Shown: positions 8,268 through 16,257 of the stretch, piece after piece | Position numbering within the stretch: the first letter of the stretch is position 1 | Layout of the letters: each line of letters begins with the position of its first letter | NCBI RefSeq assembly: GCF_002355655.1 | Contig: NZ_AP017569.1 | Location: 620,001 to 684,000, forward strand | DNA: 64,000 bases | Source of the DNA: Halorubrum trapanicum | GTDB taxonomy: Archaea > Halobacteriota > Halobacteria > Halobacteriales > Haloferacaceae | Reading direction: 5' to 3' | The notes under the pieces: model-generated | What the model saw: the letters and a program-made list of their open reading frames with translations, nothing else | Database searches by the model: none | What the model was told of the DNA's origin: nothing | Translations under genes and position numbers: made by a program

Positions 8268-9551
8268 TCACTCCCGGAAGAACTCCTCGCGCTCGAACGG
8301 CTCCTCTTCGCCCTCCACCGCGAGGACGTCGAGCGCGGTCACCTCGGCGCCGACGCCGAGCAGGCCGGCGAGGCTCGGCTCCGTGCGCCCCTCGTCGCTC
8401 GATATCAGCTCCTTGATGTAGAGGCCCCCCTCGCCGCGGATCTCGACGGTCGCGTGGCGGGGGTCGTCGAGTTCGGCGGTCGCCTCGTACACGTCGCGCT
8501 CGCGCGTGATGCTCGCGCGGCGGTGGTCGACCCGGTTGGGCGTGTACTGCTCGACGGTCGCGCCCTCCAGCGCTTCGACCGCCTCGGCGAGCGCCTCGGC
8601 GTCGACGTCGGCGTCGAAGGTCACCAGCGCGCGGTAGCGCTTCGCGGCGTCGTGCTCCTTCACGCGCTCGACGGTGTCGTACGTCGCGAGCCGGAGCCCC
8701 TCGACCTCGACCGCGCCGTCGGCGAACGCGTTGATATCCGACTGGAGGCGGTCGGTGTCGACCCGGCGCCGCCGCGGCTCCTCGACCTCGATCACGAACG
8801 GGCGGCCAGTGCCGAGCATGAGGGCGTCCACGTCCTCGCGGCCCGCGCCGTGGAACGTCGCCTCGGTGCCGTCCATCACGTCCTCGACGACCGGTGCGGT
8901 GTACTCCTCGACGCTGTCGTCGTAGAGGTAGCCGGAGCCGCCGCAGTGGTCGCAGGGGTCCGCGCCCTGTCGCCCGGACCCCTTGCACTCGCGGCAGGGC
9001 CACTCGGTCTGCGGGATGTCGCGCTCCAGCTTCCGGTATCGACCGTAGACGAACGTGGAATTCACCTTTGCGTCGATCTCGTCGTCCGCCAAGTCGATCG
9101 TGAACTGGACGTCCGGGCGGTCGAAGGAGACCTCGGCGCCCGTCAGCCGCCCGACCCGCTTGCCGACCTCGCGGTTGAACTCCGACTTGAACGGCTCGCC
9201 CGCGTCCTCGTCGAGGCCGACGTCCGCGCGGAGGAGGGCCTCGTTCTCCTCGATCAGCGGCGGCGGACGCGTGCCGACGTTGTACGTGGCGAACTCGATC
9301 CCCTCGACCGCCTCCGCGGCGCGCTCCGCCCACGCGTCGAACTCGGCGCAGCGCCCCTCGCACACCCAGCAGTCCGCGGTCTCGACCGCCTCGTGGTCCT
9401 CGTCGTCGCGCAGCGCGAGCGACACCCGGAGCGCCGAGCCGCGGTCGGCGTTCGACAGCCCGAAGCTCCGGTCGGCGACGAGCCGGCCGAGACAGGCGTC
9501 GCACACCGGGCCGGTCTCGGTCGCGCGCGCCGCGACGTCGAGTACGTCCAT
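8268..9551 (-). CDS. pus10: tRNA pseudouridine(54/55) synthase Pus10
   Basis: 427 residues, the normal archaeal length. Pus10 makes pseudouridine 54 and 55 in the T-loop of archaeal tRNAs. The N-terminal part contains two CxxC pairs (CDAC near residue 18 and CWVC near residue 61), a predicted zinc site. A second Cys set (CRECKGSG and CDHCGGSGY) resembles a zinc knuckle. The catalytic domain has the Asp-containing GAGREDVDALMLGTGRPFVI. The C-terminus has GEGGLYIKELISSDEGRTEPS. It is divergent from nth. Confidence 0.94.
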   Translation of the reverse strand: MDVLDVAARATETGPVCDACLGRLVADRSFGLSNADRGSALRVSLALRDDEDHEAVETADCWVCEGRCAEFDAWAERAAEAVEGIEFATYNVGTRPPPLIEENEALLRADVGLDEDAGEPFKSEFNREVGKRVGRLTGAEVSFDRPDVQFTIDLADDEIDAKVNSTFVYGRYRKLERDIPQTEWPCRECKGSGRQGADPCDHCGGSGYLYDDSVEEYTAPVVEDVMDGTEATFHGAGREDVDALMLGTGRPFVIEVEEPRRRRVDTDRLQSDINAFADGAVEVEGLRLATYDTVERVKEHDAAKRYRALVTFDADVDAEALAEAVEALEGATVEQYTPNRVDHRRASITRERDVYEATAELDDPRHATVEIRGEGGLYIKELISSDEGRTEPSLAGLLGVGAEVTALDVLAVEGEEEPFEREEFFRE

Positions 9552-9645
9552 ACGCCCTCAAACGCGGCGCGTGGTAACTGTCTTACTACTCGGCAGAGGT
9601 ACCGCAGTCGGATCGTTCAATGTCGCCCGGGCGGAGGGGATCCGT

Positions 9646-10329
9646 ATGGGAACGCCACTCGACTCGCGCGACGAGCAGGTCGCCGAGGTCCTCGACCGGC
9701 TCTACGAGGAGTACCCCGACTCGACCATCTCGCTCAACTACTCGAACCGCCTGGAGCTGCTGATCGCGGTCATCCTCTCGGCGCAGTGTACGGACGAGCG
9801 CGTGAACGAGGTGTGCGCCGACCTGTTCGAGACGTACGAGACGCCCGAGGAGTACGCGAACGCGCCACAAGAGGAGATGGCCGAGGCCATAAACTCGATC
9901 ACCTACTACAACAACAAGGCGAAGTACATCCGCTCGGCGTGCGCGGACATCGCCGAGGAGCACGACGGCGAGGTGCCGGACACGATGTCGGAGCTGACGG
10001 AGCTGGCCGGCGTGGGGCGGAAGACCGCGAACGTCGTGCTCCAGCACGGTCACGACGTCGTCGAGGGGATCGTCGTCGACACCCACGTCCAGCGGCTCAC
10101 GCGCCGGCTGGGAATCACGGAGGAGGAGCGCCCCGAAGCGATCGAACAGGACCTGCTGGAGGTCGTCCCCGAGAGCGACTGGCAGCAGTTCACGCACCTC
10201 ATGATCGACCACGGCCGCGCGACGTGCACCGCGATCAACCCCGACTGCGCCGACTGCGTCCTCGCCGACGTCTGTCCCTCCGAGAAGGGCGACGGCGACG
10301 TGGATCTGGCGAGCGGCGAGGCGTGGTAG
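9646..10329 (+). CDS. nth: Endonuclease III, bifunctional DNA glycosylase/AP lyase
   Basis: 227 residues. It removes oxidised pyrimidines in base-excision repair. The helix-hairpin-helix ends in LAGVGRKTANVV with the catalytic Lys126; the catalytic Asp145 is in VVDTHVQR. The [4Fe-4S] cluster ligands are at the C-terminus with spacing C-x6-C-x2-C-x5-C. The start ATG 9646 follows a 90-bp divergent region shared with pus10; the longer upstream open frame is the pus10 antisense shadow. Confidence 0.96.
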   Translation: MGTPLDSRDEQVAEVLDRLYEEYPDSTISLNYSNRLELLIAVILSAQCTDERVNEVCADLFETYETPEEYANAPQEEMAEAINSITYYNNKAKYIRSACADIAEEHDGEVPDTMSELTELAGVGRKTANVVLQHGHDVVEGIVVDTHVQRLTRRLGITEEERPEAIEQDLLEVVPESDWQQFTHLMIDHGRATCTAINPDCADCVLADVCPSEKGDGDVDLASGEAW

Positions 10330-10368
10330 GAGACGGAACCGGGGCGATGCCGATGGCGTTCGGGAGGT

Positions 10369-10450
10369 AGTATTTAAAGGCCCCTCGGATGAGGGGAGGC
10401 GGCCGAATTCGTCCCGCCGAGGGGGAACTCGCTTTCCGGTTTATACGTCC
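10369..10450 (+). promoter_or_regulatory. Two candidate TATA boxes upstream of the DoxX-like gene
   Basis: AT-rich TATTTAAAGG at 10371-10380 and GGTTTATACG around 10439-10447 stand out in GC-rich sequence. The second lies about 35-45 bases before ATG 10483, suitable for a short leader that still contains the GAGGAGA ribosome-binding sequence at about 10470-10476. Confidence 0.4.
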
Positions 10451-10482
10451 GTCCGGCGTATTCGCAAGTGAGGAGAGACACT

Positions 10483-11037
10483 ATGTCCACCAAAACCACG
10501 AACGAGTTCGGCGGAGAGATCGGCGGGATCACGCTGCTGGGGAAGGCGCACTCGCTGTCGGCGCTGTTCATCGTCCTGCTCCGGGCGACCATCGGCGGGA
10601 TGATCCTGTTCGCGGGCCTCGGGAAGGTCTCCGAGTGGCCGTTCGACGCGGCCGGCTACCTCGCGAACGTCGACCCCGCGAGCCCGGTCAGCGGGATCTA
10701 CGCCGCCATGGCGTCGAACGCCGCGCTGATGGAGTTCGTCAACGTGTTCGTGCCCGCGACGCAGCTGCTCGTCGGCGTCGCGCTCATCACCGGCGCGTTC
10801 GTCCGCCTGGCCGCGTTCGGCGGCGCGATGCAGATGATGCTGTTCTACCTCGGCGGGTGGAGCGGCGAGTTCCTGTCGCTGTTCGGCTCGACGCTGGTGT
10901 ACGCGGTCGTGTTCCTCACGGTCGCCGCGTTCGGCGCGGGCCGCGTCCTCGGCCTCGACGCCTACATCGAGAACGTCGAGGTCGGCGGGCAGGCGCTCGT
11001 CGAGAAGTTCCCCGCGCTCCGGTACGTCCTCGGCTGA
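10483..11037 (+). CDS. DoxX-like integral membrane protein
   Basis: 184 residues. The start is ATG 10483 preceded by AGTGAGGAGAGA, a good Shine-Dalgarno sequence; an in-frame GTG at 10468 is less likely. Four hydrophobic segments are visible, about residues 25-45 (containing LLRATIGGMILFAGLGKVSEW), 80-105, 107-125 and 130-150. The R-x-x-x-G-x-x-x-x-x-G-x-x-K pattern in the first segment and the four-helix layout match the DoxX family of membrane proteins (thiosulfate:quinone oxidoreductase subunit or redox-partner type). The substrate cannot be told from sequence. Confidence 0.8.
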   Translation: MSTKTTNEFGGEIGGITLLGKAHSLSALFIVLLRATIGGMILFAGLGKVSEWPFDAAGYLANVDPASPVSGIYAAMASNAALMEFVNVFVPATQLLVGVALITGAFVRLAAFGGAMQMMLFYLGGWSGEFLSLFGSTLVYAVVFLTVAAFGAGRVLGLDAYIENVEVGGQALVEKFPALRYVLG

Positions 11038-11154
11038 ACTGGGGGCGAGACCGAGCGAGGGGAATCGGGCGGTGACGACTCACCGCCGACTCGTTTTCGA
11101 TACGTGGAGTACGGCGTGGGTGATTCACTTTTCGTAATCAGTTTGTAACGGCGA

Positions 11155-11400
11155 GCGCCCGCGTCGCGACCGCTTACTTATAAATAGATACCAGATATCG
11201 GCAGAAGACGCTGCCAATTCTCTGCCGATTACTTATAAATAATCAACCGTGGCTCGGCGGCGAACACTCCCATAGCCCCACCCGGACAGCACGACCGGAG
11301 GCCGGTCGCTTCGCTTCGTCGCCGGCGCGACGCGCCTCTCGCGGCCGCCACTGGCGGCCGCTCGCAGGCGCGCCACCGCCGCCTTATTTATAAATCGTCG
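11155..11400 (-). repeat. Dispersed intergenic element, copy 1 (TATA boxes flanking a GC-rich unit)
   Basis: This is the main content of the 454-bp gene-free stretch 11038-11491. On the minus strand a TTTATAAATA box (about 11383-11395) is followed by a 25-base unit (complement of 11355-11379) that is identical to 55347-55371 in the second copy. Further along, TGGGGCTATGGGAGTG (complement of 11265-11280) resembles TGGGGCTTTGGAGAAC in copy 2, and a pair of ACTTATAAATA boxes (about 11175-11186 and 11231-11241) closes the element. Between those two boxes is a perfect 8-base inverted repeat, TCGGCAGA (11198-11205) and TCTGCCGA (11221-11228). Confidence 0.6.
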
Positions 11401-11491
11401 TCAGCGAGGGTCGCGGATCGACGGCGACCCTGGTCCGATTCGATCCCGACGGACCGCCGCGCTTTATTCCCCGTCAGACCCACGGTCAGGT

Positions 11492-12268
11492 ATGAAGCTC
11501 TCCGAGTACGTCGATCGGCTCGACGACCGGCTCGACACGGCCGCGTACGCCGACGTCGACGCGAGCGCGAACGGGTTACAGGTGGGTCCGGACGACGCCG
11601 ACGTGGAGCGCGTCGCGTTCGCGGTCGACGCCGCGACGGCGACCGTCGAGGCCGCCGCGGACGCGGGCGCCGACGTCCTCGTCGTCCACCACGGACTCTC
11701 GTGGGGCGGCATCGAGCGCGTCACGGGACGGTCGCACGACCGGATCGCGGCCCTCGTCGAGAACGACGTCGCGCTGTACGTCTCGCACCTCCCGCTCGAC
11801 GGGCATCAGGAACTGGGTAACGCCGCGGGGGTCGCGGACGCGGTCGGGCTCTCCGACCGCGAGCCGTTCGGCGAGATGGGGCCGGTGACGATCGGGACGA
11901 TCGGCGAGACCGCGTCGCCGCGGTCGGCGGCCGAGATCCGCGAGACGCTCGACGGGTTCGAGGGGCAGCCGGCGGGCGAGGCGTCGCCCACGCGGGTGCT
12001 CGACTTCGGTCCCGACGAGATCGAGCGGGTCGCGGTCGTCACCGGTTCCGGGGTCGACTGGCTCGACGAGGCGGTCGCGGCGGACGCGGACGCGCTGATC
12101 ACCGGCGAGGGGAAAGGGCAGGTCTACCACGACGCGCGGGAGGCGGAGATTACGGTGTTCCTCGCCGGCCACTACGCCACGGAGACGTTCGGCGTCCGCG
12201 CGCTCCAGTCGGTGACCGACGACTGGGGCGTCGAGACGACGTACGTCTCGCACCCGACCGGGCTGTGA
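11492..12268 (+). CDS. Nif3-like dinuclear metal-centre protein (DUF34)
   Basis: 258 residues, typical of the compact Nif3/DUF34 family. Metal ligands expected for the family are visible: VVHHGLSWGG (His-His, about residues 70-75), HLPLDGH (residues 99-105), and the C-terminal GEGKGQVYHDAREAEITVFLAGHYATET with GE and H-x3-E. Some family members have been described as GTP cyclohydrolase type 1-like, but the biological role is not settled. The start ATG 11492 follows a TATA-like GCTTTATTCC at 11461-11470. Confidence 0.88.
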   Translation: MKLSEYVDRLDDRLDTAAYADVDASANGLQVGPDDADVERVAFAVDAATATVEAAADAGADVLVVHHGLSWGGIERVTGRSHDRIAALVENDVALYVSHLPLDGHQELGNAAGVADAVGLSDREPFGEMGPVTIGTIGETASPRSAAEIRETLDGFEGQPAGEASPTRVLDFGPDEIERVAVVTGSGVDWLDEAVAADADALITGEGKGQVYHDAREAEITVFLAGHYATETFGVRALQSVTDDWGVETTYVSHPTGL

Positions 12269-12367
12269 GTCGGCCGTCGGAGCGGCCGGGCGTTGAGGTG
12301 GCCGGGCGTCGGGGGCGCGCCCGCCGCCGAACGCAACCCTTACCGCTCGCGTCCGCGCAGTCGGGGT

Positions 12368-13846
12368 ATGCGCGATCACTTCGAGATCCGGGACCACGAC
12401 GCGGCCGGGCGGATCGGCCGGCTGGAGGTCCCGCGCGCCGACGTCACGGTCGAGACGCCGGCGCTCCTGCCCGTGGTCAACCCCAACGTGCTCACGATCG
12501 AGCCCGAGCGGCTCCGCGGGGAGTTCGGCGCGGAGATGCTGATCACGAACTCCTACATCATCCGCAGCACGGACCGCATCCGCGACCGCGTGCTCGACCA
12601 GGGGCTCCACGAGTTCCTCGGCTTCGACGGCGCGATCATGACCGACTCCGGCTCCTTCCAGCTGGCCGAGTACGGCGACATCGACGTGACGACCGAAGAG
12701 ATCATCGAGTTCCAGCGGCGGATCGGCAGCGACGTGGCGACGCCGGTCGACGTGCCGACGCCGCCCGACGCCGACCGCGAGCGGGCGGAGCGCGAACTGG
12801 CGACGACGAAGCAGGCGCTCGCGGACGCGGAAGAGGCCGAGACCGGCGAGATGCTCGTCAACGCGCCGGTCCAGGGGTCGACGTACGGCGACCTCCGCGA
12901 GGGTGCTGGGCGGCACGCGGCCGCGACCGACCTCGACGTCTTCCCGGTCGGCGCGATGGTCCCCCTCCTGAACTCCTACCGCTACGCCGAGATGGTGGAG
13001 GCGGTGCGCGCGGCCAAGCGCGGGCTCGGCCCGGGCGCGCCGGTCCACCTCTTCGGCGCCGGCCACCCGATGATGCTCGCGCTCGCGGTGGCGGCCGGCT
13101 GCGACCTGTTCGACTCGGCCGCGTACGCGCTGATGGCGCGCGACGGCCGCTACCTCACCGTCTCGGGGACAGAACACCTGGAGGACCTCGACTACTTTCC
13201 CTGCTCGTGTCCGGTGTGCGCGGATCACTCGCCGGCCGACCTCCGCGACTTCGACGACGGCGAGACGGAGCGGCTGCTCGCCGAGCACAACCTCCACGTC
13301 ACCTTCGAGGAGCTGCGCCGCGTGAAGGAGGCGATCCGCTCGGGGACGCTGCTCGAACTGGTCGACCGCCGCGCCCGCGGCCACCCGGCGATGCTCGACG
13401 GCTACCGCGCGCTGCTCGACCGCGCCGACGAACTGGAGCGCACCGATCCCGGCTCGAAGGACGCGTTCTTCTACACCTCCCACGAGGCGGCCCGCCGGCC
13501 GGAAGTCGAACGGCACCGCGACCGACTCGCCCGGCTGGCGGCGCCCGACGACCTCCTCCTCACGGAGTCGAAGGCGCCCTCGAACCACGAGTACGACGCC
13601 GTCTGGCGCGTGAAGCCGCCGTTCGGCCCCTATCCGCCCGCGCTCTCGGAGACGTATCCGCTCACCGCGGAGGTGCCCGAGCGGACCGACGACGCGGCGC
13701 AGGTCGCGGCCGCGGAGGGGGTCGTCGCGCTGGCGGCGGCCAACCCCGAGACGGCGCTCACGCTCGGCCACGACGCGTGGTGCGACCGCGCGCTCGACCG
13801 CCTGCCCGAGCGCGTCGAGACGGAGAACCTGCGGACGCTCGGCTGA
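12368..13846 (+). CDS. tgtA: Archaeosine tRNA-guanine transglycosylase
   Basis: 492 residues. TgtA swaps guanine 15 for preQ0 in tRNA, the first committed step to archaeosine. The TIM-barrel catalytic part shows ITNSYIIR, the catalytic Asp in [10 protein letters not shown] (about residue 95) and PVDVPTPPD. The zinc site CSCPVC is at about residues 279-284, with a downstream His in [12 protein letters not shown]. The C-terminal extension ends without an obvious PUA domain, as in the split haloarchaeal form where the ArcS/TgtA2 half is a separate gene. The start is ATG 12368, about 100 bp after nif3-like. Confidence 0.95.
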   Translation: MRDHFEIRDHDAAGRIGRLEVPRADVTVETPALLPVVNPNVLTIEPERLRGEFGAEMLITNSYIIRSTDRIRDRVLDQGLHEFLGFDGAIMTDSGSFQLAEYGDIDVTTEEIIEFQRRIGSDVATPVDVPTPPDADRERAERELATTKQALADAEEAETGEMLVNAPVQGSTYGDLREGAGRHAAATDLDVFPVGAMVPLLNSYRYAEMVEAVRAAKRGLGPGAPVHLFGAGHPMMLALAVAAGCDLFDSAAYALMARDGRYLTVSGTEHLEDLDYFPCSCPVCADHSPADLRDFDDGETERLLAEHNLHVTFEELRRVKEAIRSGTLLELVDRRARGHPAMLDGYRALLDRADELERTDPGSKDAFFYTSHEAARRPEVERHRDRLARLAAPDDLLLTESKAPSNHEYDAVWRVKPPFGPYPPALSETYPLTAEVPERTDDAAQVAAAEGVVALAAANPETALTLGHDAWCDRALDRLPERVETENLRTLG

Positions 13847-13942
13847 CGAGCGGGTTGCTCGCCGGCCTGAAAGCGCATCGAGTGCCGCGAGAAAACCGCA
13901 GCCGTGACCGAGTCGACCGCCGGTTCGGAGACGTCGCGCGCC

Positions 13943-14275
13943 TCAGTCCCGCCGGTGCCCGAGCGGCTTCTTCTGGTCGACCTCGACCTCGACGTGGATC
14001 GAGTCGGGGAAGTCGCGGCCGACGACGTCGCGCGCGATGTCGTCGGCGCCGTGGATCTCCATCGAGCGGCGGTACACGTCGTAGCGCCACGGCGAGAACT
14101 CGTCGCCGGGCTCGAGGTTCTTGTACAGCGGGACGGTGACGTTCTCCGAGGGGCTCGCGTGCGGGCCCTTGCACTCGGCGCCCTTGCGTTCGAGCGTCTC
14201 CTTGAGGTCCTGAACGGTCTCGACGAGCACGTCGCGGTCGCCGGACGCGAAGTCGAGTTTCGTGACGAAGGTCAT
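13943..14275 (-). CDS. uS10-like ribosomal-protein paralogue
   Basis: 110 residues from ATG 14273-14275 (MTFVTKLDFASGDR). The pattern of an N-terminal strand, a helix with LKETLERKGAECKGPHASP, the VTVPLYKNL segment, a SPWRYDVYRRSMEI segment and the ending FPDSIHVEVEVDQ follows the ferredoxin-like fold of ribosomal protein S10. It is not the canonical haloarchaeal S10. Its role is unknown: an accessory ribosomal or RNA-binding protein is plausible. It converges with tgtA. Confidence 0.75.
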   Translation of the reverse strand: MTFVTKLDFASGDRDVLVETVQDLKETLERKGAECKGPHASPSENVTVPLYKNLEPGDEFSPWRYDVYRRSMEIHGADDIARDVVGRDFPDSIHVEVEVDQKKPLGHRRD

Positions 14276-14448
14276 GGCTGGGGGTCGTCCGCCAATGGCC
14301 GCCCGAGCGGTAAAAACGCATCTACCCGTCGTCGGTCCGGCTGGCCGCACGGCGAATCCCACCCGGAGACCGGTCGACGCAGCCGAGTCGCTCGCCGCTG
14401 TTCGGGAGTCCGACACGCTCTTTAGGGGTGATCGCTTACCTGCGGCCA

Positions 14449-14895
14449 ATGACGGTCGAAGCGACCAGTGCCGGAGCCATCCTCTTCCGCGATACCCGCG
14501 GCGAACGGGAGTACTTGCTCCTGAAGAGCCGACCGGGGGACTGGGAGTTCCCCAAAGGCGGGGTCGAGGGGGACGAGGAGCTCCAGCAGACGGCGATACG
14601 AGAAGTCGGCGAGGAGGCCGGGATCGAGGATTTCCGGCTGATCGACGGGTTCCGCAGGGAGTACGACTACGTGTTCGAGGCGAACGGGAAGACCATCCAC
14701 AAGACGGTCCACCTGTTCATCGCCCGCTCGTTCGAGGCGAGCGCCGAGCTCTCGAAGGAACACCGCGACCTCCAGTGGCGCGACTACGACCAGGCGCTCA
14801 ACACGATCACCCAGGACGGGCCGCGAGACATCTTAGAGGAGGCCCACGACTACCTCGACGAGCGGAAAGACGAGGAGGAGGGGAAGTACGTCTGA
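14449..14895 (+). CDS. Nudix hydrolase (Ap4A-pyrophosphatase-like)
   Basis: 148 residues. The full Nudix box G-x5-E-x7-R-E-V-x-E-E-x-G-I is at residues 37-59. Preceding DWEFPKGG and following KTIHKTVHLFIARS fit the bis(5'-nucleosyl)-tetraphosphatase/diadenosine hydrolase branch. The start ATG 14449 is chosen because the TVEATSAGAILF strand begins there. It is divergent from the S10-like gene, with a TTTAGGGG TATA-like box around 14420. Confidence 0.9.
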   Translation: MTVEATSAGAILFRDTRGEREYLLLKSRPGDWEFPKGGVEGDEELQQTAIREVGEEAGIEDFRLIDGFRREYDYVFEANGKTIHKTVHLFIARSFEASAELSKEHRDLQWRDYDQALNTITQDGPRDILEEAHDYLDERKDEEEGKYV

Positions 14896-14980
14896 CCGGG
14901 ACGCGGGGCCGGCCCGCGGACGGCGACCGCCCCGTCCCCGAGCGGTTCGTTTTTGTCCGCCCCGCTCGACGGGGCGACCA

Positions 14981-15976
14981 GTGACGCCCGACGCCGAGTT
15001 CGGCTACGAGCTCTTGGTCTGCCGGTACGCCGAGCTGGCGTGGCACCCGAGCGAGTGCCCCCGTCCCGCGCTGGTCGCCCGCCAGCTCGGCACCCAAGAC
15101 CGACGGTGGGACACCGTCGTTATCGAGGTCGACCCGGCCGCGTTCGCGCGGCGGCGCGCGTTCGGCGACCGGGCCATCGGCTCCGACCTCCTCCACGTCG
15201 TCCGGGGGGCGCCCGCCGAGTGGGCGTTCTATCGCGACGCGCTGCCGCACCCCGGCTACCCGTGGCGCTACGTGCGGCAGGCGGTCCACCGCGCGGCGGG
15301 CCGGGACCTGATCGAGAAGCGGCGCGACGGCAACCGGATCCAGATCCGCCGGAAGCGACCGTACCCGGGCTGGGTCGAGCGGATCGTCGCGGTCGAGAAC
15401 AAGCCGGACCTGGACCGCTCCGCGGCCGACCGGCTCGCCGACCAGCTCGACCACGACATCGAGACCGCGCTCGCCGACGAGGCGTGGCTCGCGACCGAGA
15501 CGACCGGCGAGCGCGTCGAACCCGCGCTGCTCCGCGAGATGCCCGTCGAGGCCGGGATCCTCGCGACCGACTTCTCCGCGGGCGTCGACGCCGGGGCGGC
15601 CGACGTGGCGTGGCACCCCAGCGACCTCTCCCCGGGGGAAGGCGAGCGCCGCGACGCCGAGACCGAGACGCTGCGGCTGGAGATCGCCGAGCGCGCCTAC
15701 GGGAAGGGGTGGCGCTCGTACCACGACACGATGCGCCCCGACTGCCGGCACTTCGAACTCCGCCGCGAGGGGCGCGCGCTCGTCCCGCACTGCGCGGCGA
15801 AGGAGAAGCTCCCCACCGCGCGGGAGTGTTCCGGCTCCTGTTCGGAGTTCTCGCCGGAGCCGCCCCAATGGCGCACGAGCGGGTGGCCGATAGAGGGCGG
15901 GCCCGGGAAGGGGTTCAAGCGGCTACTGCGGCGGCGGCGGGAACGCGAGCGGGACCGGGCCGAAAGGGTTGAGTGA
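14981..15976 (+). CDS. DUF5787-type haloarchaeal protein, nuclease-like
   Basis: 331 residues with a GTG start at 14981. I recognise it as the haloarchaeal DUF5787 type. The middle contains WDTVVIEVD and then IVAVENKPDLDRSAADRLADQL followed by ADEAWLAT, a D...E-x-K strand plus helix arrangement like PD-(D/E)xK nucleases. One Cys lies at the N-terminus (YELLVCRYAELAW). Four more lie near the C-terminus: C-x(n)-C in MRPDCRHFELR/LVPHCAAKEK and CSGSC. That layout is reminiscent of Cas4/AddB iron-sulfur nucleases. Nuclease activity is inference. Confidence 0.7.
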   Translation: MTPDAEFGYELLVCRYAELAWHPSECPRPALVARQLGTQDRRWDTVVIEVDPAAFARRRAFGDRAIGSDLLHVVRGAPAEWAFYRDALPHPGYPWRYVRQAVHRAAGRDLIEKRRDGNRIQIRRKRPYPGWVERIVAVENKPDLDRSAADRLADQLDHDIETALADEAWLATETTGERVEPALLREMPVEAGILATDFSAGVDAGAADVAWHPSDLSPGEGERRDAETETLRLEIAERAYGKGWRSYHDTMRPDCRHFELRREGRALVPHCAAKEKLPTARECSGSCSEFSPEPPQWRTSGWPIEGGPGKGFKRLLRRRRERERDRAERVE

Positions 15977-15997
15977 GCGGCGGCGCCAGCCGGCCGT

Positions 15998-16207
15998 ATG
16001 CGGTTCCCGAACCCGTCGCTCTTCGAGTACGCGCTCAACACGGCGGTCGTGGTCCTCACGCTGGCGGTCCTCCAGTACACCGGCTGGCTCTGGGCCGACC
16101 CAGCCGGACTCGACCCGGCGTTCCTCGTCGCGGTCGGGGTGACGTTCCCCGCGTTCTCGTACCTGATCGCCCTCGTCGGGGCGAACGTGCGATCGAACGC
16201 GGAGTGA
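15998..16207 (+). CDS. Small two-helix membrane protein
   Basis: 69 residues, ATG 15998. Two hydrophobic segments (about residues 11-30, NTAVVVLTLAVLQYTGWLW, and 42-62, FLVAVGVTFPAFSYLIALVG) connected by a short acidic loop. It starts 21 bp after the DUF5787-type gene on the same strand, so it may be co-transcribed. No function known. Confidence 0.6.
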   Translation: MRFPNPSLFEYALNTAVVVLTLAVLQYTGWLWADPAGLDPAFLVAVGVTFPAFSYLIALVGANVRSNAE

Positions 16208-16257
16208 GGGCCGAGGCCGGCGCCGACGAACGCTGACCGACGACCCGCAGCCACCGC

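Noticed and set aside
11576-13771. 731-codon minus-strand frame over nif3-like and tgtA
   Set aside because: Arg/Val/Asp-rich composition and antisense position to two clearly conserved genes show it is a GC-driven spurious frame.
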